From positions 310,001-374,000 of the forward strand of contig JADDOH010000477.1 in assembly GCA_016648135.1 (NCBI GenBank): DNA of 64,000 nucleotides, in the 5' to 3' direction. The notes beneath the pieces were generated by a model. It searched no databases. It saw nothing but the letters and a program-made list of their open reading frames with translations, and had not been told where the DNA came from. A program made the translations under genes and the position numbers. Positions within the stretch are counted from its first letter, which is position 1. Every line of letters starts with the position of its first letter. This DNA comes from Agrypnia vestita. Taxonomy: Eukaryota > Arthropoda > Insecta > Trichoptera > Phryganeidae. Positions 31,386 to 41,389 of this stretch are shown here, one piece after another.

Positions 31386-31955
31386 TCTGCAGATCTGTAC
31401 CGATCGATCGATCGGACTCAAAATTTGGAAACTTGTACTTTAGGACCCGGTGGGTAACTTAGGTGATATTTCCCCCCTCCCCTCATATATTTTAAATGCA
31501 AATCTGTACCTTTCGACCGATCGGACTCAAAATTTGCAAACTTATTTTTAGGACCCGGCGGCTAATATAAGTGACATTTTCCCCACCCCTTTCCCCTATT
31601 CTCTACGCTGTTATATTTTCTGTACAAATCTACACTCTATGAAAAATTTCATTTTTATTCTTCAAGATCCAGCGGGTAATAGAGACTACAACTTTTTCCC
31701 TCTCCCCTCTTACCACGCCCCCTCACCTGACATATTTTCTTTACAAATCTACACCGTTTGCCGATCTCACCCAAATTTCGCATTCTTATTTCTTTGGTCC
31801 TGGCGGAATACATAGGTGACGATTTCCTCTTAGACATCCTATCCATCCCAGCCTAGATTACACGGAAACATTGTTTTAAGAGTCTTTGCAAAACAATGAA
31901 TCCTTTGTGTCCCGTTACAAACTAATTTTTAACTAAGTCCTTAAGCAGTGCAACT
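31386..31955 (+). mobile_element. Helitron-like tandem-module element, copy 1 (decayed)
   Basis: It contains about four modules of the type CTGTACCGATCGATCGATCG...CAAAATTTGGAAAC...TAGGACCCGGTGGGTAAC...TTCCCCCCTCCCCTC, as in the element at 52474-52986. The right part, AACTAAGTCCTTAAGCAGTG and CAACTGTGGGTA, corresponds to the 3' end there but lacks CTAG. Non-coding. Confidence 0.5.
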
Positions 31956-31956
31956 G

Positions 31957-32152
31957 TGGGTATTTATTTATTTTTTATTTATTTAATATTCATGGAAGAC
32001 CAACAGCACAAAAAAAGCATAGAAAACATTGATACAATATAGATGGCCAATTACAGGTCTCCACATTTAGAAATATGTCAGTAATGATAAATATTTATGA
32101 ATGACTAAGGCATATTAAAAATTATATAGAAAGAGAGAATTAATATATAGAT
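31957..32152 (-). mobile_element. CR1/Jockey-type LINE 3' UTR fragment
   Basis: The segment is nearly identical to 9120-9300 (GTTCATGGAAGACCAACAGC-like, GGTCTCCACATTTAGAAAT, GAATGACTAAGGCATATT) and carries the same (AAATA)n tail on the minus strand, seen as TATTTATTTAT at about 31966-31985. Only UTR remains. Confidence 0.65.
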
Positions 32153-32414
32153 AGTTAATTATATTTTCCACGTAAATGGTTTGGTTTACATTTGAAAATT
32201 CAATTTTCTACCACCCGAAAGAAAAAAAAACTCGTACACAAGTTAGCATTTTTCCGTTCTCCAGTAAAATTTTATTTAGCCCGCATGATCAATTTCCCGG
32301 TGAGACCGCGCGACATCGTAGTCCGGTAGACAACAGCCCCAGTTTCGAAGGTTCCAAAGGAGGTTGTATACAGAGGGGATCAAAAAATGCAGTTACACAG
32401 TAATGCAAATTTAT

Positions 32415-33218
32415 CTCTAAAAGAGTGTGCTAAAAAATACCTTCGGAAACGGTGGTGTAACACAGTGTTACATGATTAAAAATCGACATAGTTTTTAATA
32501 TGTGGTAAAAAAATATTTTTAATACAGATAAGAATTTTTAAAGGTCCCATTATATAATTATGTAAGATAAACATACATATTTGCATTATTTTGATAAATT
32601 ATCATAAAATCATGGTATATCGAAATTGCCTGCGCTCACGCCGACGTATCATTACCAACTAAATTCAACGACGCGGCGACTGCAGTCCGTCTTTGTCTAA
32701 CATGTGTTACGCGACTCTACCGCGCTCTTTTGATATTGTTTTCTGTTTCACCGAAATCCAAACAACCACCATCTCTGTTCTACATGAAATGTGTGGTATT
32801 ATCGTGCTCTTTCTTGCTCGATTTAACTGCAACGTGCAATATTCGGGTCTCTTTTACACAGTGGCCGAAAATATGAGAGTAATGAATAAATTCTTTTCAA
32901 TTAAAAAATCTGTACATTCTTCACAATTTAATTTAGCCATTTTGGTGTGAAAATGTCTATTCGATGATTCCAAAAAATGTGACATTTTAGTTTTTGTAAA
33001 TAAGGAAGATATTTCATATTCTTCTGTGTATAGTTTTCTGGGATATTCTGCCGTGTGTATGTGACCTCTCTGGCCAGAGAGGTCACATACACACGGCAGA
33101 ATATCCCAGAAAACTATACACAGAAGATTCTGAACGGCCGTGAAAACCTAAGGACATTTTTAATATTTCATATTTTCTATGACATGTAGACCTACGTTAC
33201 ACCACCGATACACAGGAG
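32415..33218 (+). mobile_element. DNA transposon family N1 copy 2, split by a palindrome
   Basis: Ends carry CGGTGGTGTAAC and GTTACACCACCG, which are exact complements of each other even though copy 1 has CGGTGATGTAAC/GTTACATCATCG. Both ends of this copy changed in a matching way. The landmark order of copies 1 and 3 is retained. A palindromic insertion with its own 12-bp duplication interrupts it at 33021-33174. Confidence 0.65.
33009..33174. mobile_element. Palindromic hammerhead-family insertion, copy P3, with 12-bp target duplication
   Basis: ATATTTCATATT at 33009-33020 is repeated at 33163-33174. Between them is a perfect 106-bp palindrome (33021-33126, two 53-bp arms with no loop) and a 36-bp tail beginning ATTCTGAACGGCCGTGAAAA, like P2. 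The arms correspond to the outer half of P2 and P4, but the ribozyme core is absent, as if deleted symmetrically at GGCC. Copies 1 and 3 of N1 give the uninterrupted site with one ATATTTCATATT. Confidence 0.88.
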
Positions 33219-34160
33219 TCCTTATCTCTGGACTTTTCCAAAGATTATTTATATTTCATATAACATAAAGATTATCAAAGTGTTCTTAGTCACCCTAATA
33301 TATAGTCCTAGTGTTACATTAAAGCATAATGTAAAAAAAAACAGATTTATTACAAATTATAAAAAATCAATGTTATTTTTAAGTGACATTACATTTATAT
33401 TATTGTGTATCAAATTAGCTTGCAATCCATGCTTATTTGCATTGTTTAAAAATTGAGTTTAATTATAATCGTGCATGTTGTAATTGCAATCATTCTGATA
33501 GTTTTACATATTTTGTATCATACAAAAAGTGAATTTCCCTCTAAAGCAAAGGTATATTAATCAGATCCTATACATTACACCAGTGATCTCCAGCGAACGT
33601 AAGTTGAAAGAACATATTTCTTATGGCTGCTCGTCGAATTTGAAACAGAGCGAAACATGTCTTACGTAAAATTTTCACTGCGGAAGTGGTATATTCAAAC
33701 TGATACAAATACTGAGTAACTGTCGAAATCCTAGTCCGCGATTGATGCAAACATCTCGAGCATCAATCTGACCAATAGAGTGAATCTGGCGATCATGGAA
33801 CAATGATTCAAAATACACTTTTTATGGTAGAGAAATTATACTACGAAAAATAAGGAGTAATGTCGAGTTGTGTCATTAGCACACAATCTTAAATATAAAT
33901 GTCTTAATGTTCGCGAATGTTAAAGAGAATTGTAAAGTTTTTATGATTTTATAAATATAATAAAAAAAAAGAGAAAAATCTAATGACGCCAACGGTCAAA
34001 TAGCAAACGAAATCGCGAGTAAAAAATGTAATCTTTTAGTTCGCTTGTCTCAGTAACTATTGATAAAATGATATTGAAGTCAACGCGTTTTCGATTCATA
34101 ATCAGGTCAGGAGTCTACTTGTAAGGCATTATGGACTAGCTCTCTTATATATTTTTTTGT
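33219..34160. other. Non-coding stretch
   Basis: No gene supported. CCAGTGATCTCCAGCG at 33579 resembles a hAT terminus, but no partner end was found. The rest is AT-rich. Confidence 0.4.
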
Positions 34161-34164
34161 GTAT

Positions 34165-34500
34165 ATGTGGTGGCCCGAGACACATACACACATACACCCG
34201 TGTAATGAGTTACCACAGATGCTGACATCAATTCCTTTATCCACGCCAACTATATAAACAGTAATCTCCAGAGCAGATTATCTCACTTCCCCAGTGAACG
34301 GCTCGTATAGCGGAAGCCCTCGCCGTCATACCTTCGAACGTCACGCTTTCACTTGTAACCCTTGTACCTACTGTAGTCTTTATAACTTGTGCTTTTGCAA
34401 TTCAATATATTCTGTAAAACTATCATGACTTCACATTAATAACACCACTTCAACTCATCCTAAACCGGAGGGCTCATCCACCTCCAAAGTGGTGACACCC
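34165..34500 (+). mobile_element. LTR-like sequence with TATA box and primer-site-like end
   Basis: AACTATATAAACAG at about 34248-34261 is followed at a normal distance by mixed-composition sequence. About 34391-34420 is AT-rich with possible polyadenylation sites, and the right end is AAAGTGGTGACACCCGACG, similar to the ends at 40.77 and 51.0 kb (GGTGGTGACC). This resembles an LTR followed by a primer-binding site. No internal coding was found downstream, so a solo LTR or truncated element is inferred. Confidence 0.45.
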
Positions 34501-34980
34501 GACGCAAGACAAACACGCACCTTCAACTCCAATATTTTTGGCCCCCTCTGTGGTTTGTCTTTGTATCGCGGGAGAACCTTCTACCCCGCGGGCGCAGGGG
34601 CGGCTCCCGCCCTGCAGCCCGCACGGGGCGATGCATTTTATGCAAACGAGGGTAATTTATCGGTCCAGCTCGGCGCCGACGGCCCCAGCGCCGGCCGATA
34701 GCGTTTCGGCGCCGTTTTTTTGGCCGATTTATCGAAACGATAAAAATAATTACAGCGGTCGTTGCAATTTCAGCGACGCATCCGGAATTTTCAGCAGGTG
34801 ATGGCGGACAAATTGTGGGCCGAAGGGAGATTTATCAGTCTCTAAAAATGCGGTCGGAGTAATAATAGTCATTTTTCCAACAAAGCGGAACATTATTGCA
34901 ATTTTACGGCGATTGATGTAATGGGAAGCAATGAACACTGAGTTAAAAGCAAAATTTACACAAGTCAACAGCTGTGCGTA
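34501..34980. promoter_or_regulatory. Candidate conserved non-coding, GC-rich island
   Basis: This is the most GC-rich block of the window. It combines CG-rich runs (about 34580-34640 and 34665-34715) with ATTTTATGCAAACGAGGG, GGTAATTTATCGGTC, TTTATCGAAACGATAAAAAT and AATAATTACAGCGG. TAAT- and ATCGAT-like cores within CG-rich sequence suggest a regulatory island. Short open frames exist but show no codon-like conservation I can judge. The call is inference from composition. Confidence 0.3.
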
Positions 34981-35004
34981 TTTCCTAAACGAAATATTTA
35001 AAAA

Positions 35005-35310
35005 AAAACTAGCCCATAAAAAACAAGTTTTAATTATACTCCCTTTCTCATTTAATCAGGTTTCGTGTCTATAGACGCGTCGGGCTAATTACTCATTTGT
35101 ATTGATTCCAATTTGAAAAAAACATTAAAATTTCGAAAAATCCAAAATTGTGCTACATTTATTAAATTGTTTTAAACGAAAATTTGTTAGATCATTTTTA
35201 TCGTCGCCACGAATCTGCCTGCAAAGTTCCAGCTCGATTGGATCACGGGAAAAGGGTTAAAAATCGATCCAAAGTTTTTTCGTCAGAAAGGGAGTAATTA
35301 TCCAATATTT
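35005..35310 (+). repeat. Dispersed repeat R2, copy 3
   Basis: Shares GCCCATAAAAAACAAG, ATACTCCCTTTCTCATTT, AACGAAAATTTGTTAGATC, AGCTCGATTGGATCACGGG and ends in GAAAGGGAGTAATTA. It is shorter than the other copies because the middle CAGACGCG...segment is reduced. Confidence 0.55.
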
Positions 35311-35478
35311 TACTAATTTACTAACTAACTAACCATCACACCGTTTCCCCGCAGGGGTAGGTAGAGAGGATTGAACGCCACACTCTTCTATCCTGGCACA
35401 CCGCTTTTGCTTCGGCCACATTCATACAAGTTCTACGGTTGTTGCGGCTTTTAACAGGGCCATCCTCAAATTTTACCT
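35311..35478 (-). mobile_element. LINE family A, 3' terminal fragment
   Basis: The minus strand ends in a GGTTAGTTAGTTAG tail and encodes GPVKSRNNR, CMNVAEAKAVCQDRRVWR and the CGETV-like C-terminus of the 22.3-kb protein. Only the last 50 or so residues remain. Confidence 0.75.
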
Positions 35479-35479
35479 A

Positions 35480-36240
35480 ATGTTCTACATATAATAATTT
35501 CGTTGTCTATCAGTCTATGGAATTATAACTTAATAAGTTTGAAATTACACCGTATTGACATTTTTGTATTATCATTTTATTTTATTTTGTTTTAAGTTAG
35601 AGCGAAAAGTCAACTAAAAAAAAACACATGGCTTTTGATTCATAAATTTTCAACTTCAAAATTCTGCAACTATTATGTCCCGTGATTTTTTACGGGTATA
35701 CGACTAGTTATAAAATATTAATCTACCTATTGGATTTACTACTATTATTATTATTATTATTATTATTTACTACTATTCGCTTTTGCTCTGTATTTGGCTT
35801 TTTGTATATGTATTTACATCATATTCCCTAATATTTCACAAGCGATGAAAAAATCCATTCTCGCAAGAAAGTAAGTAGCCGAAACAATGGAGTATATAAA
35901 AAAACGCTTTTTTATGTTATTTTTCGTTAAAAAAAAAGAATAAAAAATTGGGTTTCATATATTTGGACAGTTAATTAGGTATTTAAAGCTTCATAAATTA
36001 ATTTCATATTCCCTTATATTTCACTAAAGAATGTTGAAAAAAAGTTGTACTCGCATGGAAACACACGTCCTATGGATAAAAAGAAAACAGTCGAAATAGT
36101 TCTGAAATCGATGCTATTTTTTCGAAATATTTTTTTTTCTCTTGACTTATTTTTTAATTTTTTTTTACATTTTCTAACCTTCATCTTTGCCATCGTTGAG
36201 CATTCCTCAGAAATAAGATTTTGCATTGTCATTAAACAAA
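35480..36240. other. Non-coding stretch with an (ATT)n microsatellite
   Basis: An (ATT)n run lies at about 35742-35768. The rest is AT-rich with long T and A runs. No gene supported. Confidence 0.45.
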
Positions 36241-36247
36241 TTATTTC

Positions 36248-36425
36248 TAGCACTCATCATCATCATCATTCTTGGCACTACAACCCTTGGTGGGTCTTGG
36301 TCTCCTCAATAATTTTCCTCCACACATCTCGGTCTAGTGCCAGCTCTCTCCAGTTTCGAAGGTCTAAGGCAGAGATATCTTTGAGGACGTTGTCACTCCA
36401 TCTTAGTTTTGGCTTTTATCTCTCG
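36248..36425 (-). mobile_element. LINE-like 3' end with (ATG)n tail
   Basis: On the plus strand, CATCATCATCATCATT is followed by CTTGGCACTACAACCCTTGG and GGTCTTGGTCTCCTC, then CCAGCTCTCTCCAGTTTCG. This is the layout of an antisense LINE 3' end with a trinucleotide tail. The protein match is too short to assign a clade. Confidence 0.45.
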
Positions 36426-36429
36426 CACT

Positions 36430-36835
36430 GCCAGAGTTTTATTTGGGAGTTGCTTTTTTTATAAAATGTTGCACTGATTTCTCCTCTCTAACTGCAAAAT
36501 TTCCTCTCTCTCTCTCTCGCGTGTGGAAGAGAAACCACAAAGAGGGAAGAAAACCACCATCATCGGTTAGAAACCTTGGTTGTGATCACGCGACGCACGG
36601 TAGAAACGATAAAAATATAAAAATAATAATAAAAGCAGAATAGCTGATAACAAAAATGATGTAGTAAGCTGAAAATAATTGTCACTACCTAGAAATTTCA
36701 GACGAATTGTAGGCTAAAAGCAGCAATATCCAAAAAAATAAAATATGTTTTGAATGCAGTCACCGAGGATTACTAATTTTAAATGTATTGAATTCTAGAT
36801 TTAATGTATTTATTTCTTCCAAAATAATATTTGTT
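36430..36835. other. Non-coding stretch
   Basis: A short (TC)n tract lies at about 36501-36520. Nothing else recognised. Confidence 0.4.
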
Positions 36836-36839
36836 TCTG

Positions 36840-37175
36840 GGAGTGGGTGACAAAAATGTGCTTTCTAGCACATTGTTTTATTATTGAAAGGCCGCAAATG
36901 CTTTAGATTTTTTCAAAATGGGCCCGCCGACTAAGTCGGTGAGTCTAGAAGGTTCCGGAAAAACCTGCTATAGAAAGTTCTGGAAGGAGAACGTTTTCAA
37001 AAATTTCCGAAAGTTTTATAAGCTTCCGAAGTGAGTGGCGGAGTGGGTCGGTGAGTTGAGAAGGTTCCAGAAGATTTAGGGAAAATTTCAAAAAGATCTA
37101 GAAAGTTCTGGATGTAGAAAATTTTAGTTAATTAAGAAAATTAAGTTTTATAAGGTTCCAATCGGAGGTGCCGAA
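36840..37175 (+). mobile_element. Helitron-like body fragment, copy 2
   Basis: Matches 16080-16380: TCTAGCACATTGTTTTATTA, AAGGCCGCAAATGC, GTCTAGAAGGTTCCGG, AAAAACCTGCT and AGTTCTGGAAGGAGAA, with the same imperfect internal modules. The 3' hairpin and CTAG end are not present. Confidence 0.5.
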
Positions 37176-37926
37176 ACCAATAAAAAAGAAACGACAACGC
37201 AATTCTTTGCTACCGAATTATGGTCCCGGACGAAGTCCGGCCTAATTCCATATATTCCTTTGAAATCTTCAACTCGGTACATAATAAATTAGTAATCCTT
37301 GATGAATGCATTAATTTTTTTTTGATACTGCTGTATTTGCTTTTACACCCCACAATTAAGCACTACAAGCTTTATTATGCTAGAGCGCGCCGTTTGAGAG
37401 TATTTTCTCGTTTGAGAATATTTCACAAAATAACTTACGGTACCGAAAGAAGACTTTTAATTAATAAAAGTCAATTTACTTGTTATCTAAAAAGATAGAT
37501 AAAAGGTACTTCGGAAAGTTTTTGTTGGAACACGAAAAGTGGAAAATCGGGTGGAACCATGAACTGCAAGTTTTATACGACGAATAAATACCTACACTAA
37601 AGTTCGGAAATGTTCAAGGAATCTTCTTTCAGATTTTTTCTTTTTTCTTATACAAGTTAATGAAGAAAAATAGTTTTTATTACATTTAAGTATATTTTTA
37701 TCATGCTTGTATTATTATAGCTTCATCTGTTTGTCTGGACTGTCTGGAATATTATAATCGGGAAACCCGCTTCCTAATGTCCAATCAATTTTGCACATAG
37801 ATGTATTATCGATGACAATTCTATCGATGACTTCCCAACGTCCAACCAATTTTGCACACAGATGTATTCCCGATGACAATTCATGAATCGATCAAATTGA
37901 TCAATAAAAATTTACTAATTACTAAA
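37176..37926. other. Non-coding stretch with a small tandem duplication
   Basis: About 37768-37890 holds two imperfect head-to-tail copies of a roughly 65-bp unit containing TCCAATCAATTTTGCACA and AGATGTATTATCGATGACA. Nothing else recognised. Confidence 0.45.
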
Positions 37927-38265
37927 TTAATCTTCTTCTTCTTCTTTTGTTAGATCCTTGATCTGTGTTGACAGGTCAGTCCTGGTCTTGTGACGAGGAC
38001 GTCCAGCTCTCTCTCCATCTCTTTGGTGGTCTCGAATCTCTGGAATCCCGCGCATCACGGCTCTGGGAAGTCTCGTCAGCTCCATTCTCTCGACATGGTC
38101 CCTCCAGAAACGCCTTCTCTGCCTGCTCCATCTTACAATGTCTTGTATGTCGCAGGTTCTGCGGATATCCGCATTGGGTACTCTGTCTCTGAGGATCTTG
38201 CCCGCAGTGCGTCTTAGGGTCTTCATCTCAGTAGTCCTGAGGAGGTGTTTAGTTCTCACACTAAA
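37927..38265 (-). pseudogene. RTE-like LINE C-terminal fragment, family C copy 1
   Basis: The minus strand keeps a 110-residue open frame: LLRTTEMKTLRRTAGKILRD, RVPNADIRRTCDIQDIVRW, RRRFWRDHVERM and a basic AGRPRHKT stretch, then DLSTQIKDLTKEEEED. The final E run is the (GAA)n tail read through. This is the C-terminus of an RTE-like ORF2; RT is absent. A sense copy lies at 46.26-46.55 kb. Confidence 0.75.
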
Positions 38266-38269
38266 TTAA

Positions 38270-40540
38270 TCCATCATTCAAAGTTTTTTATTGGAAATCA
38301 GTTAATGAGCTCATCAAAATATGGCGCTAGTTTACTACCGAAGCAATTTTGTGCGCTGGGTAAAATGAATACTAAGTAGAAAATCATATTACATAAAAAT
38401 AAAATTGTTTTTAAAAAAACACGCTTATATTTAAATATACCTATTAAAAAGTAAAAAATAAATTTTCGCCAATTTTTTTTTTGCCTCACTGTACGAATAG
38501 AAACGTGGGCAATTTTCCTCCATCAACAATAAAATGCTGTTATCTATATTGTAGGTGCCTTATTTTTATTCGGAGAGCGAAGCAAAAATTTTTTGTCGGA
38601 AAATTTATTTTTTTACTTTTAAGTACCTACATTTAAACATGTGGTTCTAAATTATTTTTTTTCATAATACGTTTTATCGAAAAAACAATTAATTAATATA
38701 GTGGCCTTTTTAGTACCTCCGTTTAATATCTACCCAACACCCTCTCCACAATTAAAACAACACTGCCACCCAACAATAAAACCCTTTAAATATTTAATTT
38801 AATTGAACTAGTACGCAAGTCTTAACGAAATTTAAATGCTATTGAAACCAGTCGAAATTAAAAATAATTAATACGGTTTATACAAAGTTTGTTAGTTTTT
38901 TGAAATTAATTAAATGTTTTCGTCCGTAACTATCCGTTATCTTTACCATTGTTCTCCGGTGTAATAAAGTATCAGGTCTGAAGTGTGCAGGTTAGTTTGG
39001 TCAGAGATAAAAGTAATTATTTTTACACTAACTGCAATGGCAGACAGGTGGAGAGCAGAGCTTTCCAACAAGCAGCATGCAATGAAAATAAGACAAAAAC
39101 AAAAAATTAAATAAATGAGGATGGACAAAAAATTTAAAAATTTCAAAATTAAATTGGAAAATCAATCAAAAACCGAAAATCTTTTCAAAACAATCAATAT
39201 GTACTTTTAGATATTGTTACGATACTTTCATAATTTTTATAACATAATCTAATGTTTCTAGATACATTTTATCCTTTTTCACTATTCTGATAAAATGCCA
39301 CTAATGATTACATTTTCGATATATACGACAGTGCCCCCCCCCCCATCTTTAAACACGAGAATTTAATTCTCTATTTAAGGTGGGTAAGCGTAAATTTTAT
39401 ATTTTATTTATATTTATTTATTTCGTATGAGTTTATACACATAAATTTAGGTAGTTGCTTCAAGGTCTGTTCTGAAGCAACTCACTGTACAGTTTTTTTA
39501 TAAGTTTAAACATTAGAAAAGACTACACCTTCGAAATAAAATTTTACATATTGCATATAAGAAATAAAACACAAACAAGATAATGACTACATATTAGAAA
39601 TATACTTTTAAACATTGTACACAAGGAATAAAAAGAGAATAATTAAACTTGATAAACAAAAATATTTGGCCTTTTCGATAAAAAAATATAGAATATCCCC
39701 ATCCCAGATAACATCACAACACACACATTTATTTCAGGCATAAATCTTACATGCAACCGTGAAACAATCGACAAATAGATAGAAACATGATATCTCGGGC
39801 TGACAATCGATGAAAACCTATGTCGGGCTCCGCACAACGAATGTTCAATCCAAAAAGTAAGAAAAACCGATACATACATTCAAAACTCCACACAGTTTCA
39901 TGAATCTCGGTCTTCCAAAAATGGTATATTATGCACTCCGTCAAAGTATTATCAGCTACTCCAAGTGTGCACGGGTTGGTGCGCGTCCAACTATATTAGA
40001 CCCCTAAATAAAGTATTCTCGTTCTGTTATGCAAGTACATGATATGTAATTAGCGCCTTTGTGTAAAATGTAATTAAATTAAAAAATAAAATAAAAATTT
40101 AAAGACATATCTTCAAACGCTTTCTTTGCATACAATCATAATCGATTTTTGAACATTACTTATGCAGTAGCCGATTTATTAAACACGTTGTTTTAACGTT
40201 TAAAACATATTTTGAACGGCATGTTCTCCAGTTGTTTCTGCGGCTTTTGCTTATAAGTGACGTGATTATTTATTTTAAATGACGGAAACATGTCAAAAAT
40301 AATTTATTAATGCTGAGTCATCCACTTAATGTTGAAAGTTTCAGAGCCCTAGCTAGTCGTAATATTCTTGAAAAATCTGTGGAATTCATATCATGATATA
40401 GAAAACCACCAATCTAGGCCACACACACAGTGGCAAGAAATGCCACATAAGCAAATCGGGACACGAGCAAGACACGCGCGGCCGGCAGTTCATTGCATCA
40501 TCAGCATATTGGACGATTTCTTCACACTCACACAGCCGCA
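38270..40540. other. AT-rich stretch with a hairpin-bearing LINE-like tail
   Basis: About 39390-39500 has a TTTATTTATTTATTT tract followed by the hairpin GTTGCTTCA/TGAAGCAAC (39454-39481), possibly the 3' end of a minus-strand LINE or SINE. The remainder shows no gene or known repeat. Confidence 0.4.
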
Positions 40541-40544
40541 CTCC

Positions 40545-40770
40545 AAGACTCCTTCGTTAGTAAACTATATAAAAAGAGGCTCACGCCCAAGGCCGGCATG
40601 TCAGTCTGTCACCTACTTCCGGTGGCGGCCGGAGGCCATGGCCCTTAGAGTATCTATCATTGTCTTTATAATCATAATCATGTATATTTTGTACTTGTTT
40701 TATGGAGATAATAAATCATAAAATATTCTACGCCTTTGGAGCTTTTCCGTCGCATGACGGTGGTGACCCG
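40545..40770 (+). mobile_element. LTR-like promoter, family L1 copy 1
   Basis: ACTATATAAAAAGAGG (TATA box, about 40564) is followed by GGCATGTCAGTCT, ATCTATCATTGTCTTTATAA, GGAGATAATAAATCA (polyadenylation-like), ATTCTACGCCTTTGGAGC and GGTGGTGACCCG. The same string of motifs in the same order appears on the minus strand at 51.0-51.23 kb. A solo LTR ending at a primer-binding-like GGTGGTGACC is inferred. The upstream limit is unclear. Confidence 0.55.
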
Positions 40771-40866
40771 AAAAAACAATTGCTCCTAACCATCTCTAAA
40801 CCCCGAAAAATCAATTACAAGATTCCGCCACATTAAACAGAGAGTTAAAAATCCGGCACTTAAACA

Positions 40867-41138
40867 ATCTACTTATACAAATACTAATACTTCTGTAAGT
40901 AATCTAACTATAACTAATATACAGGTGAAATTATTTTAAAATATGAGCAAGTGATTAATTCGAGTGATTTAAATAACTGCATTAATCAGTTAATGAGAGA
41001 CAAGTTATTCAGAAGTGATAAAAAGTGGAGAAAAGATTCTAGAATGAACTTAGTGTGTAAAATATTATAGAAAAATTTAAAGTGAAATTAGTGTCCAGTG
41101 ACTTTATGTAATTAATAAAACTTTAATTCATTCATTGA
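40867..41138 (+). repeat. LTR or leader-like repeat interrupted by a SINE
   Basis: AGTGTCCAGTGACTTTATG and TTAATAAAACTTTAATTC precede the SINE. After it, GTGTTTCATTTGCCTCCC and CACAGCCACGATACCGTGAC resume at 41304-41345. The latter also occurs at 51.55-51.59 kb, and a related ending (CGTAGCCACGCACGTGAC) at 48.31 kb. It may be part of an LTR element, but no coding was found. Confidence 0.35.
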
Positions 41139-41303
41139 GTAGCTTATTGGTCTTGTGGTTAAGACTCTCACCTCGTGTTCCAAGTGGTTCGAAGCTCATT
41201 GCAGACCGGCAAGTTAGTCCTATTTTCAATGCACAAGCGTTTAGCTTAGTAAGAATATTGATGTGACACGTATTTTGTGTTTGCTTCACTATTTAAGAAA
41301 AAA
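41139..41303 (+). mobile_element. tRNA-headed SINE, family S1, plus-strand copy
   Basis: Starts GTAGCTTATTGGTCTTGTGG (A-box region), then GACTCTCACCTCGTG and a diverged B box GTGGTTCGAAGC. The body CAAGCGTTTAGCTTAG, ATATTGATGTGACACGTATT follows, ending in a short A tail. The layout is the same as at 48.96-49.15 and 58.2-58.5 kb but it is more diverged. Confidence 0.65.
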
Positions 41304-41389
41304 GTGTTTCATTTGCCTCCCACAGCCACGATACCGTGACGAAATTCAGAAAAATATTAAAAAATGTGTAATTTTATAACAGTGTAATT

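Noticed and set aside
33579..33830. Possible hAT element starting CCAGTGATCTCC
   Set aside because: Only one end resembles a hAT terminus; no inverted partner, 8-bp duplication or transposase motif was found.
34489..34801. Overlapping open frames in the GC-rich island
   Set aside because: GC-rich DNA lacks stop codons by composition; no domain, start context or splice structure supports an exon.
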